A stretch of DNA of 64,000 nt from SCTD01 sp963784675 (GCA_963784675.1 CAWASE010000019.1:1-64000); one strand, 5' to 3'. Shown: positions 17,731 to 26,302, counted from the stretch's first letter. Numbers and translations: made by a program. The notes: a model not told the origin generated them from the sequence alone.

Positions 17731-17736
17731 TAAGGT
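17731..17736 (+). promoter_or_regulatory. Possible -10 box (TAAGGT) of the ATP synthase operon
   Basis: TAAGGT lies ten bases before the ATG at 17747, after a short stretch that reads tgtgagcacac, an inverted repeat (GTG...CAC). It could drive the atp operon separately from the wecA transcript. The -35 element is not clear. Confidence 0.4.
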
Positions 17737-17746
17737 CTGCCGTGCC

Positions 17747-18004
17747 ATGCCGCCGCCTCCTGACGACGACTCGCCCACCGGTACGTCCGGGGGCTCGGAC
17801 GACGACAGGTGGCTGGCGCGCAAGGGTGAGTCGGACGCCTTCGGGGCGCTCGGGCTGGTCCTCTCCGGCGTCCTCGTGTGGGGCGGCGTGGGTTATCTGG
17901 TCAGTGAGCGCCTCGACAACCGGGTCTTCGTGATGATCGGCCTGCTGGTCGGCATGTTCGCGGGCCTGTACCTGGTCTGGTTTCGCTACGGTAGGGCCGT
18001 GTGA
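17747..18004 (+). CDS. AtpZ/AtpI-like small membrane protein
   Basis: 85 residues: an acidic, soluble N-terminus (about 35 residues, DDDS and SDDD runs), then two hydrophobic helices (about 37-53 and 60-77) separated by VSERLDN, with glycines spaced as in the AtpZ/AtpI family (G in the first helix; GLLVGMFAGLYLV in the second). Such proteins help assemble the c-ring or import Mg. ATG at 17747 was chosen, since a GTG at 17717 would place the start in the stop of the previous gene and add a Cys-containing stretch. Both are possible. Confidence 0.75.
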   Translation: MPPPPDDDSPTGTSGGSDDDRWLARKGESDAFGALGLVLSGVLVWGGVGYLVSERLDNRVFVMIGLLVGMFAGLYLVWFRYGRAV

Positions 18005-18098
18005 GCACGGCTCGGCAGGACTGCCGCACGTACCGCCTCGCGCCCGTCAGGCACATCTGTGATCGACACCATCAGCGTGGACTCAACGAGAGGACGTC

Positions 18099-18887
18099 GT
18101 GAACCCCTGGTTCGCCGCCGAGGGCGAGGGCTTCGTCAGCCCGGGCCCGGCCGACTTCGTGTACCCACCGATCTTCGGTGAGGGCACCTTCTTCACCAAG
18201 CCCATGCTCATCACCGTGCTGGCGACCGTGGTGGTCGGTGCTTTCTTCTACGCCGCCACCCGTCGCGCCGCGATGGTGCCCGGCAAGACCCAGTACCTCG
18301 GCGAGTCGGCCTACGGCTTCGTGCGCAACAGCATCGCGATGGACGCCATCGGCAAGCAGGGGCTGAAGTACGTCCCCTACCTGGCCACCACGTTCTTCTT
18401 CCTGGCGGCGCTGAACATCAGCGGGATCATCCCGGTGCTGCAGTTCCCGGCCACCTCGCGGATCGCCCTGCCGCTGTTCCTCGCCGTGATCAGCTGCGTG
18501 ATCTTCAACGCCATCGGCATCAAGCGGAACGGGTTCTTCGGCTACTTCAAGGCGATGATGTTCCCGCCCGGCATCCCCTGGCCGGTGTACATCCTGCTGG
18601 CGCCGATCGAGTTCGTCTCGACGATCATCATCCGGCCGCTGACGCTCACCCTGCGTCTGACGTTCAACATGTTCGCCGGCCACCTGGTGCTGCTGCTGTT
18701 CATCCTGGGCGGCGAGTACCTGGTCTTCGAGTACTCCGGGTTCGTCGGCATCGCCGCCGGCTCGGTCTCCCTGTTCGGCAGCATCGTCCTCACGTTCTTC
18801 GAGGGCTTCGTGCAGCTGCTGCAGGCCTACGTCTTCACCTTGCTGTCCGCGCTGTACATCGGCGGCGCGCTGGTGGACGAGCACTGA
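18099..18887 (+). CDS. atpB: ATP synthase subunit a (Fo)
   Basis: Stator channel subunit of Fo that passes protons to the c-ring. The essential arginine is in the TLTLRLTFNMFAGHL helix, followed by the usual asparagine. The C-terminal helix has VQLLQAYVFTLLSALYIGGAL with the conserved Gln and Tyr. 262 residues and about six helices. The GTG start at 18099 follows a purine-rich site (gagagga). First enzyme-subunit gene of the atp operon, in canonical order. Confidence 0.97.
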   Translation: MNPWFAAEGEGFVSPGPADFVYPPIFGEGTFFTKPMLITVLATVVVGAFFYAATRRAAMVPGKTQYLGESAYGFVRNSIAMDAIGKQGLKYVPYLATTFFFLAALNISGIIPVLQFPATSRIALPLFLAVISCVIFNAIGIKRNGFFGYFKAMMFPPGIPWPVYILLAPIEFVSTIIIRPLTLTLRLTFNMFAGHLVLLLFILGGEYLVFEYSGFVGIAAGSVSLFGSIVLTFFEGFVQLLQAYVFTLLSALYIGGALVDEH

Positions 18888-18911
18888 CGGCACCATCGCA
18901 CTGACGGCACC
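18881..18911 (+). repeat. 17-bp direct duplication across the atpB stop
   Basis: GCACTGACGGCACC occurs at 18881-18894 and again at 18898-18911, so the end of atpB with its stop codon has been duplicated in the spacer before atpE. Short, but exact over 14 bases. Confidence 0.8.
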
Positions 18912-18917
18912 GCTGCC

Positions 18918-18960
18918 TGACGCACCAGACCCCGACGCCCCGGAACCCCGGGTCGCGTCA
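18918..18960 (+). promoter_or_regulatory. Hairpin just upstream of the atpE ribosome binding site
   Basis: TGACGC (18918-18923) pairs with GCGTCA (18955-18960), and the inner GACCC (18928-18932) pairs with GGGTC (18950-18954), giving an 11-bp stem with a four-base bulge on one side. It ends about eight bases before the Shine-Dalgarno (gagagga) of atpE. The c subunit is needed in about ten copies, so a structure that stabilises or boosts this part of the message is plausible. Confidence 0.5.
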
Positions 18961-18980
18961 ACCACGTGAGAGGAACGGAA

Positions 18981-19205
18981 ATGCTCGAAGGCAACATCGG
19001 CGACCTCGGCAGCCTGAACATGATCGGCTACGGCCTGGCGGCCATCGGCCCCGGCATCGGCATCGGTCTGATCTTCGCCGCGTACATCAGCGGCGTCGCC
19101 CGTCAGCCCGAGGCGCGTGGCGTGCTGCAGAGCATCGCCATCCTCGGCTTCGCCCTCGCTGAGGCCCTTGCCATCATCGGCATCGGTCTCGCCTTCGCGC
19201 TCTAG
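18981..19205 (+). CDS. atpE: ATP synthase subunit c (Fo)
   Basis: 74-residue hairpin of two transmembrane helices; the oligomeric ring rotates with proton flow. The ion-binding carboxylate is Glu61 in ILGFALAEALAIIG. The polar loop is the conserved ARQPEARG. The N-terminal glycine-rich helix (AIGPGIGIGLIFAAY) is typical. Nothing indicates sodium specificity. ATG at 18981 follows gagaggaacgga; the GTG at 18966 would lie in that site and was rejected. It is the target region of diarylquinolines in mycobacteria. Confidence 0.97.
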   Translation: MLEGNIGDLGSLNMIGYGLAAIGPGIGIGLIFAAYISGVARQPEARGVLQSIAILGFALAEALAIIGIGLAFAL

Positions 19206-19207
19206 CC

Positions 19208-19768
19208 ATGGTGTCCAACCTGGTTCTGCTGGCCGCCGAGGGCGAGGTCAGTCCCCTCGTCCCGCACACCTCCGAGCTCATCGTCGGACTGGTGGCCTTC
19301 ACCCTGCTGTTCCTGTTCCTGCGCGCCAAGGTGTTCCCGGTCTTCGAGAAGACCTTCACCGAGCGGGCCGCCGCCATCGACGGTGGTCTGAAGAAGGCCG
19401 AGCAGGCGCAGGCCGAGGCGGCCGACGCGCTGGCGCAGTACAACGCCCAGCTCGCCGAGGCCCGTGCCGAGGCCGGCCGCATCCGTACCGAGGCGCAGGC
19501 CCAGCGTGCGGACATCGTCGAGGAGGCGCGGGCCGAGGCCCTCGTCGAGTCGACGCGGATCAAGGAGTCGGCGCAGGCGCAGATCGCCAGCGAACGACAG
19601 CAGGCGATGACCGAGCTGCGTCGCGACGTCGGCTCGCTCGCCGTCGACCTGGCCGGCCGCATCGTCGGGGAGTCGCTCGAGGACGAGGCGCGCCAGCGTC
19701 GCACCGTCGAGCGCTTCCTCGACAGCCTGGAGGCCTCGGCTCCGACCGCTTCCGGGACGGCTTCCTGA
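19208..19768 (+). CDS. atpF: ATP synthase subunit b (Fo stator)
   Basis: 186 residues: one N-terminal membrane helix (about residues 24-43, ELIVGLVAFTLLFLFL) and a long Ala/Glu/Arg-rich coiled coil that forms the peripheral stalk linking Fo to delta/F1. It starts two bases after the atpE stop, and its stop shares a base with the atpH ATG. Not fused to delta, unlike the mycobacterial second b copy. Ordinary in length and composition. Confidence 0.96.
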   Translation: MVSNLVLLAAEGEVSPLVPHTSELIVGLVAFTLLFLFLRAKVFPVFEKTFTERAAAIDGGLKKAEQAQAEAADALAQYNAQLAEARAEAGRIRTEAQAQRADIVEEARAEALVESTRIKESAQAQIASERQQAMTELRRDVGSLAVDLAGRIVGESLEDEARQRRTVERFLDSLEASAPTASGTAS

Positions 19769-20589
19769 TGCAGGGAGTCAGTCGGGCGTCGCTGCGCGAG
19801 GCGCTGGAGGCGTTCGCGTCGGGAGTGGGCTCGCTGCCCGACGGTGCCGGCTCGGGCGAGGTCAGCGACGGGCTCTACGCCGTCGCCGCCCTGCTCGACC
19901 GTGAACCGTCGCTGCGCCGCGCCCTGACCGACCCTGCTTCCACGCCCGACAGCCGTCGCGCGCTGGCCGACAACCTGCTCGGCCGTCAGCTCGCACCGCT
20001 GCCGCTGCAGGCCTTCCAGGACCTCGTCGGTCGGCGCTGGAACACCGCCGCCGACCTGCGTGCCGGCGTCGAGGCGCTCGCCGCGAACGCCGCGATGCGT
20101 GCGGCCGAGGGCGACGGCAGCCTGGACGACGTCGAGGACGAGCTCTTCCGGTTCGGTCGGCTGCTCGAGCGCGAGCCGCAGCTGCGGGCGGCACTGACCG
20201 ATCCCGGTCTGCCGGCCGAGCGCAAGAGCAGCCTGCTCGCCGACCTGCTCGGCAGCAAGGCCCGTCCCACCACGGTGCGTCTGCTGGACCTCGCCGTGAC
20301 GCGACCCCGTGCAGGGTCGCTGGAGCAGGCGATCGACCAGCTCACCGAGCTCGCGGCGCGGCGTCGGCAGCGCTACGTCGCCCGGGTGCGCGTGGCCCTG
20401 CCCCTCGAGCCCGCCCAGGAGCAGCGCCTGGCGTCCTCGCTGGCCCGCATCTACGGCCGCGAGGTCGCTCTGCAGGTCGACGTCGACCCCGCCGTGATCG
20501 GCGGCATCGAGGTCCGGGTCGGCGACGAGGTGCTCAACGGCACCGTCGCGCGGAGCCTGGAGAACGTCCGCCGCCAGCTGGCGCGCTAA
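19768..20589 (+). CDS. atpH: ATP synthase subunit delta (F1)
   Basis: 273-residue OSCP/delta subunit that joins the b stalk to the alpha/beta hexamer. The C-terminal signature is present as DPAVIGGIEVRVGDEVLNGTVARSLENVR. It is longer than proteobacterial delta (about 177) but equal to other actinobacterial deltas, with an extra helical region in the middle. ATG at 19768 overlaps the atpF stop by one base. The longer open frame upstream is a shadow of atpF. Confidence 0.95.
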   Translation: MQGVSRASLREALEAFASGVGSLPDGAGSGEVSDGLYAVAALLDREPSLRRALTDPASTPDSRRALADNLLGRQLAPLPLQAFQDLVGRRWNTAADLRAGVEALAANAAMRAAEGDGSLDDVEDELFRFGRLLEREPQLRAALTDPGLPAERKSSLLADLLGSKARPTTVRLLDLAVTRPRAGSLEQAIDQLTELAARRRQRYVARVRVALPLEPAQEQRLASSLARIYGREVALQVDVDPAVIGGIEVRVGDEVLNGTVARSLENVRRQLAR

Positions 20590-20646
20590 GCACCGTCCGC
20601 ACCACCCACACCGACCGCCCGCACGACACGAGAGCAGGGAATCAGC

Positions 20647-22287
20647 ATGACGGAGCTCAGCATCCGCCCGGAGGACGTCCGGTCCGCGATCGAGCAGTAC
20701 GTCACCTCCTACAGCGCCGAGACCAGTCGCGAGGAGGTCGGCATCGTCACCGAGGTCGGCGACGGCATCGCGCGCGTCGAGGGCCTGTACTCCACGATGG
20801 CCAACGAGCTGCTGGAGTTCCAGGGCGGCGCCCTGGGCCTGGCGCTGAACCTGGACGAGCGCGAGGTCGGCTGCGTGATCCTGGGCGACCCGCAGGCGAT
20901 CGAGGAGGGCCAGGAGGTCCGCCGCACCAAGGAGGTCCTGTCGGTCCCCGTCGGCGACGGCTTCCTGGGCCGGGTCGTCGACCCGCTGGGCAACCCGCTG
21001 GACGGCAAGGGCGAGATCGTCGCCGAGGGGCGGCGCATCCTGGAGCTGCAGGCTCCCACCGTCGTGCAGCGCCAGCCGGTGAAGGAGCCGCTCCAGACCG
21101 GCATCAAGGCGGTCGACGCCATGACCGCCATCGGCCGCGGTCAGCGCCAGCTGATCATCGGCGACCGGCAGACGGGCAAGACCGCCGTCGCCCTGGACGC
21201 GATCATCAACCAGCGTGAGAACTGGCTGACCGGCGACCCCAAGAAGCAGGTCAAGTGCATCTACGTGGCCATCGGCCAGAAGGGCTCGACCGTCGCCGAG
21301 CTGGTCGGCCGGCTCGAGGAGTCGGGCGCGCTGGAGTACACGACCGTCGTCGCCGCCCCCGCCAGCCAGCCCGCCGGCCTGAAGTACCTGGCGCCCTACA
21401 CCGGTTCCAGCATCGGCCAGCACTGGATGTACAAGGGTGAGCACGTCCTGATCGTGTTCGACGACCTGTCCAAGCAGGCTGACGCCTACCGCGCCATCTC
21501 GCTGCTGCTGCGCCGTCCGCCGGGCCGCGAGGCCTACCCGGGCGACGTCTTCTACCTGCACTCCCGGCTGCTGGAGCGTTGCGCGAAGCTCTCCGACGAG
21601 CTCGGCGGCGGCTCGATGACCGGCCTGCCGATCGTGGAGACCAAGGGCAACGACGTCTCGGCGTTCATCCCGACCAACGTCATCTCGATCACCGACGGTC
21701 AGATCTTCCTGGAGACCGACCTGTTCAACTCCGGCGTCCGGCCGGCCATCAACGTCGGCATCTCGGTGTCGCGCGTCGGCGGCTCCGCGCAGGTCAAGGC
21801 GATGAAGTCGGTCTCGGGTCGGCTGCGTCTGGACCTGGCCCAGTACCGCGAGCTCGAGGCGTTCGCCGCCTTCGGTTCCGACCTGGACAAGGCCTCCAAG
21901 GCGCAGCTCGAGCGCGGCGCCGTCCTGGTCGAGCTGCTCAAGCAGCCGCAGTACTCCCCGTTCCCGGTCGAGCGTCAGGTCGTGTCGATCTGGGCCGGCA
22001 CCAACGGCCACCTCGACGAGGTGCCGGTGGGCGACATCCGTCGCTTCGAGGCCGAGTTCCTGGACTACCTGACGCGTTCGCAGGGCGCTGTCTTCGACGC
22101 CATCCGCAACACCGGCAAGCTCGACGACGACACGATCGGTCAGCTCGAGGCGGGCGTGACGGAGTTCAAGAAGCAGTTCACGACCGCCGAGGGCAAGAGC
22201 CTGAACGAGGCCCCGGTCGAGGCGATGGACTCCGCCGACGAGGGCCAGGAGAAGATCACCCGCTACACCCCGCCGAAGCCGGCCTGA
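20647..22287 (+). CDS. atpA: ATP synthase subunit alpha (F1)
   Basis: Regulatory nucleotide-binding subunit of the F1 hexamer, 546 residues. Walker A is GDRQTGKT (about residues 172-179), and the Arg finger region and Q-loop of the family follow. The C-terminal extension of about 30 residues beyond the E. coli end (AEGKSLNEAPVEAMDSADEG) is common in actinobacteria, where it limits ATP hydrolysis in mycobacteria. ATG at 20647 with an upstream gagcaggga site. Confidence 0.97.
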   Translation: MTELSIRPEDVRSAIEQYVTSYSAETSREEVGIVTEVGDGIARVEGLYSTMANELLEFQGGALGLALNLDEREVGCVILGDPQAIEEGQEVRRTKEVLSVPVGDGFLGRVVDPLGNPLDGKGEIVAEGRRILELQAPTVVQRQPVKEPLQTGIKAVDAMTAIGRGQRQLIIGDRQTGKTAVALDAIINQRENWLTGDPKKQVKCIYVAIGQKGSTVAELVGRLEESGALEYTTVVAAPASQPAGLKYLAPYTGSSIGQHWMYKGEHVLIVFDDLSKQADAYRAISLLLRRPPGREAYPGDVFYLHSRLLERCAKLSDELGGGSMTGLPIVETKGNDVSAFIPTNVISITDGQIFLETDLFNSGVRPAINVGISVSRVGGSAQVKAMKSVSGRLRLDLAQYRELEAFAAFGSDLDKASKAQLERGAVLVELLKQPQYSPFPVERQVVSIWAGTNGHLDEVPVGDIRRFEAEFLDYLTRSQGAVFDAIRNTGKLDDDTIGQLEAGVTEFKKQFTTAEGKSLNEAPVEAMDSADEGQEKITRYTPPKPA

Positions 22288-22291
22288 TCGC

Positions 22292-23185
22292 GTGGGTGCC
22301 CAGCTCAGGGTCTACCGCCGCCGCATCCGGTCGGTGCAGTCGACCAAGAAGATCACCCGTGCGATGGAGCTCATCGCGGCCTCGCGCATCGCCAAGGCGC
22401 AGGCCCGGGTCGCGGCGGCGCAGCCCTACTCCGTCCAGATCACCCGGGTGATCTCGGCGCTGGCGTCGCAGTCGTCCACGCTGGACCACCCGCTGCTCAA
22501 GGAGCAGGACGGCAAGCGCGCCGCCGTGCTGGTCGTCACCAGCGACCGCGGTCTGGCGGGCGGCTACAACGCCAACGCGCTCAAGACCGCGAGCCAGCTC
22601 GAGGAGCTGCTGCGCCAGGACGGCAAGACCCCGGTCTCCTACCTGATCGGCCGCAAGGCCGTCAGCTACTACAAGTTCCGCAACCGGCCCATCGAGCAGT
22701 CCTGGACCGGGTTCTCCGAGCAGCCGGAGTACGACAACGCCCGCGAGGTGTCGCAGGCGCTCATCGAGGCGTTCCTGCGCACCACCGAAGAGGGCGGTGT
22801 CGACGAGATCCACGTCGTGCACACCGAGTACGTCTCGGCGCTGACCCAGCGCCCGGTCGCCAACCGTGTCCTGCCGCTGGTCGTCGAGGAGTCCGACGCG
22901 CCGCCGCCGGAGGGCGCGCTGCCGCTGTACGAGTTCGAGCCTTCGCCCGAGGCACTGCTGGACAGCCTGCTGCCCCGCTACGTCACCACGCGGGTATGGG
23001 CCGCGCTGCTCGACTCGGCCGCCTCGGAGTCGGCCTCGCGCCGGCGGGCCATGAAGGCCGCGACCGACAACGCCGACGAGCTCGTCAAGAGCCTCACCCG
23101 GGCGGCCAACTCCGCGCGGCAGGCCGAGATCACCCAGGAGATCAGCGAGATCGTGGGCGGCGCCTCGGCGCTGGCCGACGCCTGA
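22292..23185 (+). CDS. atpG: ATP synthase subunit gamma (F1)
   Basis: Central rotor shaft, 297 residues. The N-terminal coil has the conserved RRIRSVQSTKKITRAMELIAASRI stretch, the C-terminal coil has the pairing region ending TQEISEIVGGASAL, and the middle domain carries VVTSDRGLAGGYN. The GTG start follows atpA by four bases. A Pro/Glu-rich loop (about residues 205-220, ESDAPPPEGALPLYEFEPS) is an actinobacterial-type insertion in the middle domain. Confidence 0.96.
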   Translation: MGAQLRVYRRRIRSVQSTKKITRAMELIAASRIAKAQARVAAAQPYSVQITRVISALASQSSTLDHPLLKEQDGKRAAVLVVTSDRGLAGGYNANALKTASQLEELLRQDGKTPVSYLIGRKAVSYYKFRNRPIEQSWTGFSEQPEYDNAREVSQALIEAFLRTTEEGGVDEIHVVHTEYVSALTQRPVANRVLPLVVEESDAPPPEGALPLYEFEPSPEALLDSLLPRYVTTRVWAALLDSAASESASRRRAMKAATDNADELVKSLTRAANSARQAEITQEISEIVGGASALADA

Positions 23186-23271
23186 CCGCTGCCTGCTGCG
23201 CTCCACCGCCGTCCGCCCGTTCGTCCGTAGATGAAGAACCACGAAGACATCAGTCTCAGGAGAGGCCAGCC

Positions 23272-24711
23272 ATGACCGTCACCGAACAGCCCCCCGTCGC
23301 CGAGGGCGCCCGCGCCGGAGGCACCGGCCGGGTGGCCCGTGTCATCGGCCCGGTCGTCGACGTCGAGTTCGCCCCCGACTCGATGCCGGAGATCTACAAC
23401 GCCCTGCACGTCCAGCGTGAGCTCGGCGGCGAGACCACCGTGCTGACGCTCGAGGTCGCCCTGCACATCGGCGACAACATGGTGCGCGCCATCGCCATGC
23501 AGCCGACCGACGGCCTGACCCGCGGCGCCGACGTCAAGGACACCGGCGCCCCGATCTCGGTGCCCGTCGGCAACGCCACCAAGGGCCACGTGTTCAACGC
23601 CCTGGGCATCCCGATGGACGTCGACAGCGTCGACGCCGACACCTACTGGCCGATCCACCGCCCGTCGCCGCCCTTCGACCAGCTCGAGAGCAAGACCGAG
23701 ATCTTCGCGACCGGCATCAAGGTCATCGACCTGCTGGCGCCGTACGTGCAGGGCGGCAAGATCGGCCTGTTCGGCGGGGCCGGCGTCGGCAAGACCGTCC
23801 TCATCCAGGAGATGATCAACCGCGTCGCCAAGCAGTTCTCCGGCGTCTCGGTGTTCGCCGGTGTCGGCGAGCGCACCCGTGAGGGCAACGACCTGTTCCT
23901 GGAGATGGAAGAGGCGGACGTCCTGAAGGACACCGCCCTGGTCTTCGGCCAGATGGACGAGCCCCCGGGCACCCGCCTGCGCGTCGCCCTGTCGGCCCTG
24001 ACGATGGCGGAGTACTTCCGCGACGTGCAGAAGCAGGACGTGCTGCTGTTCATCGACAACATCTTCCGCTTCACCCAGGCCGGCTCGGAGGTCTCGACGC
24101 TGCTGGGCCGCATGCCGAGCGCCGTCGGCTACCAGCCGACCCTGGCGGACGAGATGGGCGTGCTGCAGGAGCGCATCACCTCCACGCGTGGCCACTCGAT
24201 CACGTCGCTGCAGGCGATCTACGTGCCCGCCGACGACATCACCGACCCGGCGCCGCACACCACCTTCACCCACCTGGACGCGACGACCGTGCTGTCGCGC
24301 TCGATCTCGGAGAAGGGCATCTACCCGGCCGTCGACCCGCTCGACTCGACCAGCCGCATCCTGGACCCGCGCTACGTCGGCCAGGAGCACTACGACGTCG
24401 CCCGCGAGGTGCAGCGCATCCTGCAGCGCAACAAGGACCTGCAGGACATCATCGCCATCCTCGGCATCGACGAGCTCGCTGAGGAGGACAAGGTCTTGGT
24501 CAACCGGGCCCGTCGCATCGAGCGCTTCCTGAGCCAGCCGTTCTTCGTCGCCGAGGCCTTCACCGGCCTGGAGGGGAAGTTCGTTTCGCTGGAGGACACC
24601 ATCAGCTCGTTCAAGAAGCTGACCGAGGGCGACTACGACCACATCCCCGAGCAGGCGTTCTTCCTGTGCGGCGGCATCGAGGACGTCGAGGAGAAGGCCA
24701 AGAACCTCTAG
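23272..24711 (+). CDS. atpD: ATP synthase subunit beta (F1)
   Basis: Catalytic subunit, 479 residues. Walker A is GGAGVGKTV (about residue 167). The catalytic Glu is in VGERTREGNDL, and Walker B in VLLFIDNIFRF. The C-terminal region has DELAEEDK (DELSEED-type) as in other beta subunits. ATG at 23272 follows a strong aggagagg site. An N-terminal extension of about 15 residues (EQPPVAEGARAGG) precedes the beta-barrel domain, as in other actinobacteria. Confidence 0.97.
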   Translation: MTVTEQPPVAEGARAGGTGRVARVIGPVVDVEFAPDSMPEIYNALHVQRELGGETTVLTLEVALHIGDNMVRAIAMQPTDGLTRGADVKDTGAPISVPVGNATKGHVFNALGIPMDVDSVDADTYWPIHRPSPPFDQLESKTEIFATGIKVIDLLAPYVQGGKIGLFGGAGVGKTVLIQEMINRVAKQFSGVSVFAGVGERTREGNDLFLEMEEADVLKDTALVFGQMDEPPGTRLRVALSALTMAEYFRDVQKQDVLLFIDNIFRFTQAGSEVSTLLGRMPSAVGYQPTLADEMGVLQERITSTRGHSITSLQAIYVPADDITDPAPHTTFTHLDATTVLSRSISEKGIYPAVDPLDSTSRILDPRYVGQEHYDVAREVQRILQRNKDLQDIIAILGIDELAEEDKVLVNRARRIERFLSQPFFVAEAFTGLEGKFVSLEDTISSFKKLTEGDYDHIPEQAFFLCGGIEDVEEKAKNL

Positions 24712-24726
24712 GTCTTCAGCATGATC

Positions 24727-24757
24727 GACGGCCGGTTCCCGTACGGGGCCGGCCGTC
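24727..24757 (+). terminator. Strong hairpin between atpD and atpC
   Basis: A 13-bp stem (outer arm GACGGCCGG / CCGGCCGTC, two G-T pairs inside) with a 5-base loop lies 15 bases after the atpD stop. It lacks a T-run. It could attenuate transcription into atpC or protect the message end. Confidence 0.6.
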
Positions 24758-24778
24758 GCTGCCACCCGGGACCCCCGG

Positions 24779-24784
24779 TACCCT
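24779..24784 (+). promoter_or_regulatory. Possible internal atpC promoter (TACCCT)
   Basis: TACCCT lies 43 bases before the atpC GTG and just after the atpD hairpin. Together they suggest that epsilon may be transcribed, at least partly, on its own. No clear -35 was identified. Confidence 0.4.
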
Positions 24785-24826
24785 GAACGCACGACGGTGA
24801 CCCCGTCGCAACCCTGGAGGAAAGTC

Positions 24827-25204
24827 GTGGCGGAGCTGCACGTCGAGCTGGTGTCGGTCGAGCGCGAGATCTGGAGCGGCGAGGCCGTCCAGGTCATCGC
24901 CCGCACCACTGAGGGCGAGATCGGGGTCCTGCCGGGCCACGCCCCGCTGCTCGGCGAGCTCGCCGACGGCGGCACCGTGCGCATCTTCCAGGACGGCGGT
25001 TCGGAGGTCGTCGCGGCCGTCTCCGGCGGCTTCCTGAGCATCACCGACCGCGGCGTGACCGTGCTGGCCGAGGTGGCTGAGCTGTCGGACAACATCGACG
25101 CCTCCCGCGCCCAGGCGGCACTGGACAAGGCCCGCTCCGGCGACGACCTGTCGGCGCAGCGCCGGGCCGAGGGACGGCTGCGCGCCGTGGGACGGCTGGA
25201 CTAG
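24827..25204 (+). CDS. atpC: ATP synthase subunit epsilon (F1)
   Basis: 125-residue rotor subunit and brake on ATP hydrolysis. The N-terminal beta-sandwich is clear (ELVSVEREIWSGEA, GEIGVLPGHAPLL), with a shortened C-terminal helical part ending LRAVGRLD, as in actinobacteria. GTG at 24827 was chosen because GGAGGA lies five bases upstream; the ATG-equivalent start at 24797 falls before that site. Separated from atpD by 115 bases with a hairpin and a possible promoter. Confidence 0.95.
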   Translation: MAELHVELVSVEREIWSGEAVQVIARTTEGEIGVLPGHAPLLGELADGGTVRIFQDGGSEVVAAVSGGFLSITDRGVTVLAEVAELSDNIDASRAQAALDKARSGDDLSAQRRAEGRLRAVGRLD

Positions 25205-25231
25205 TACGCGGCACGCGGGCGGGGGTCCGGC

Positions 25232-25669
25232 GTGGGGGGCCTGGAGATCGCCATCGAGATCGTCGTCGGCGTCCCGGTGGTGCTGGGCCTGGCGCTGCTC
25301 GCGGTGGCGGTCCGCAACCGTGGGTTGCAGCGCTCCGGCGGTGCGATGGAGATCTCGCTGCGCCCGTCCGGCCGTCGGCCAGGTCGCGGCTGGGCGAACG
25401 GCGTCGGCTGCTTCCGCGGTGACGAGCTGCAGTGGTACCGCATGTTCAGCCTCTCGCCCCGGCCGCGGCACTGTCTGTCCCGCCGCGACCTGCAGGTGAC
25501 GAGCCGCCGCGAGCCTGCAGACGTCGAGCAGCGGGCGCTGCACGCGGGGGCGGTCGTCCTGTCCTGCTCGGGACGGACCCCGGTCGATCTGGCCATGCAG
25601 CGCTCAGCCGTCACGGGTTTCCTGGCCTGGCTGGAGGCTGCCCCGCCCGGCACGAACATGCCCGCCTGA
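25232..25669 (+). CDS. DUF2550 membrane-anchored protein
   Basis: 145 residues: one N-terminal hydrophobic helix (about residues 5-28), then a basic globular part with the family segments RGWANGVGCFRGDELQWYRMFSLSPRP split over residues 52-80. The same gene follows atpC in mycobacteria (Rv1312) and other actinobacteria, so it is part of the conserved neighbourhood. Function unknown. GTG start 27 bases after atpC. It converges on the cobalamin adenosyltransferase gene, 20 bases away. Confidence 0.85.
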   Translation: MGGLEIAIEIVVGVPVVLGLALLAVAVRNRGLQRSGGAMEISLRPSGRRPGRGWANGVGCFRGDELQWYRMFSLSPRPRHCLSRRDLQVTSRREPADVEQRALHAGAVVLSCSGRTPVDLAMQRSAVTGFLAWLEAAPPGTNMPA

Positions 25670-25689
25670 GCGGGGCGCCTCGCGCCGGG

Positions 25690-26265
25690 TCAGGCCTGTG
25701 AGCCGCCGGGCGTCCACAGGACGTCGCCGCCGGGGTTGGCGACCCGCGACAGGATGAACAGCAGGTCCGACGAGCGGTTCAGATAGAGCACCGGCTCACG
25801 GTTCGTGGTGTCCGGCTCGTCCTCCAGCAGCGCCCAGGTCGAGCGTTCGGCCCGACGCGCCACCGTGCGCGCCACGTGCAGCAGCGCGGCCGCCGGCGTC
25901 CCTCCCGGCAGGATGAAGCTCGCCAGCTTCTCCAACGTCTCGTTGAAGTGGTCGCAGTGCGCCTCGAGCCGGCCGACGTACTCGGCGGTGACCCGCAGCG
26001 GCGGATACTTCGGGTCCGGCACGACCGGCGTGCACAGGTCGGCGCCGACGTCGAACAAGTCGTTCTGCACCTCCCGCAGGCAGGCGGCCACGTCCTCGGC
26101 GGGCTGCCCGAGCGCCAGAACGACCCCGAGCGCGCTGTTGGTCTCGTCGACGTCGGCGTACGCCGCGAGGCGGGCCCCGGTCTTGGAGACCCGGCTCATG
26201 TCGCCGAGCGCGGTGGTCCCGTCGTCGCCGGTGCGGGTGTAGATGCGGGTGAGGTGGACGGCCAT
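25690..26265 (-). CDS. Cob(I)alamin adenosyltransferase, PduO type
   Basis: Transfers the adenosyl group of ATP to cob(I)alamin, making coenzyme B12. N-terminal ATP-binding motif YTRTGDDGTTALGD (residues 8-21). The cobalamin-contact helices include AHCDHFNETL, FILPGG and RTVARRAERSTWAL, then YLNRSSDLLFILSR, the C-terminal signature. 191 residues, a single-domain enzyme. It would supply cofactor to MeaA encoded at 30.9 kb, and is found near the same place in other actinobacteria. ATG at 26265 begins the family N-terminus; a longer in-frame start upstream is not supported. Confidence 0.94.
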   Translation of the reverse strand: MAVHLTRIYTRTGDDGTTALGDMSRVSKTGARLAAYADVDETNSALGVVLALGQPAEDVAACLREVQNDLFDVGADLCTPVVPDPKYPPLRVTAEYVGRLEAHCDHFNETLEKLASFILPGGTPAAALLHVARTVARRAERSTWALLEDEPDTTNREPVLYLNRSSDLLFILSRVANPGGDVLWTPGGSQA

Positions 26266-26302
26266 GAGGCGACCCTGCCATGACGTCCACCGAACGGCAT
26301 CG

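Noticed and set aside
19174..22011. A 945-codon minus-strand open frame opposite the ATP synthase genes
   Set aside because: Same cause: shadow of atpF, atpH and atpA. No start signal and no recognisable protein.
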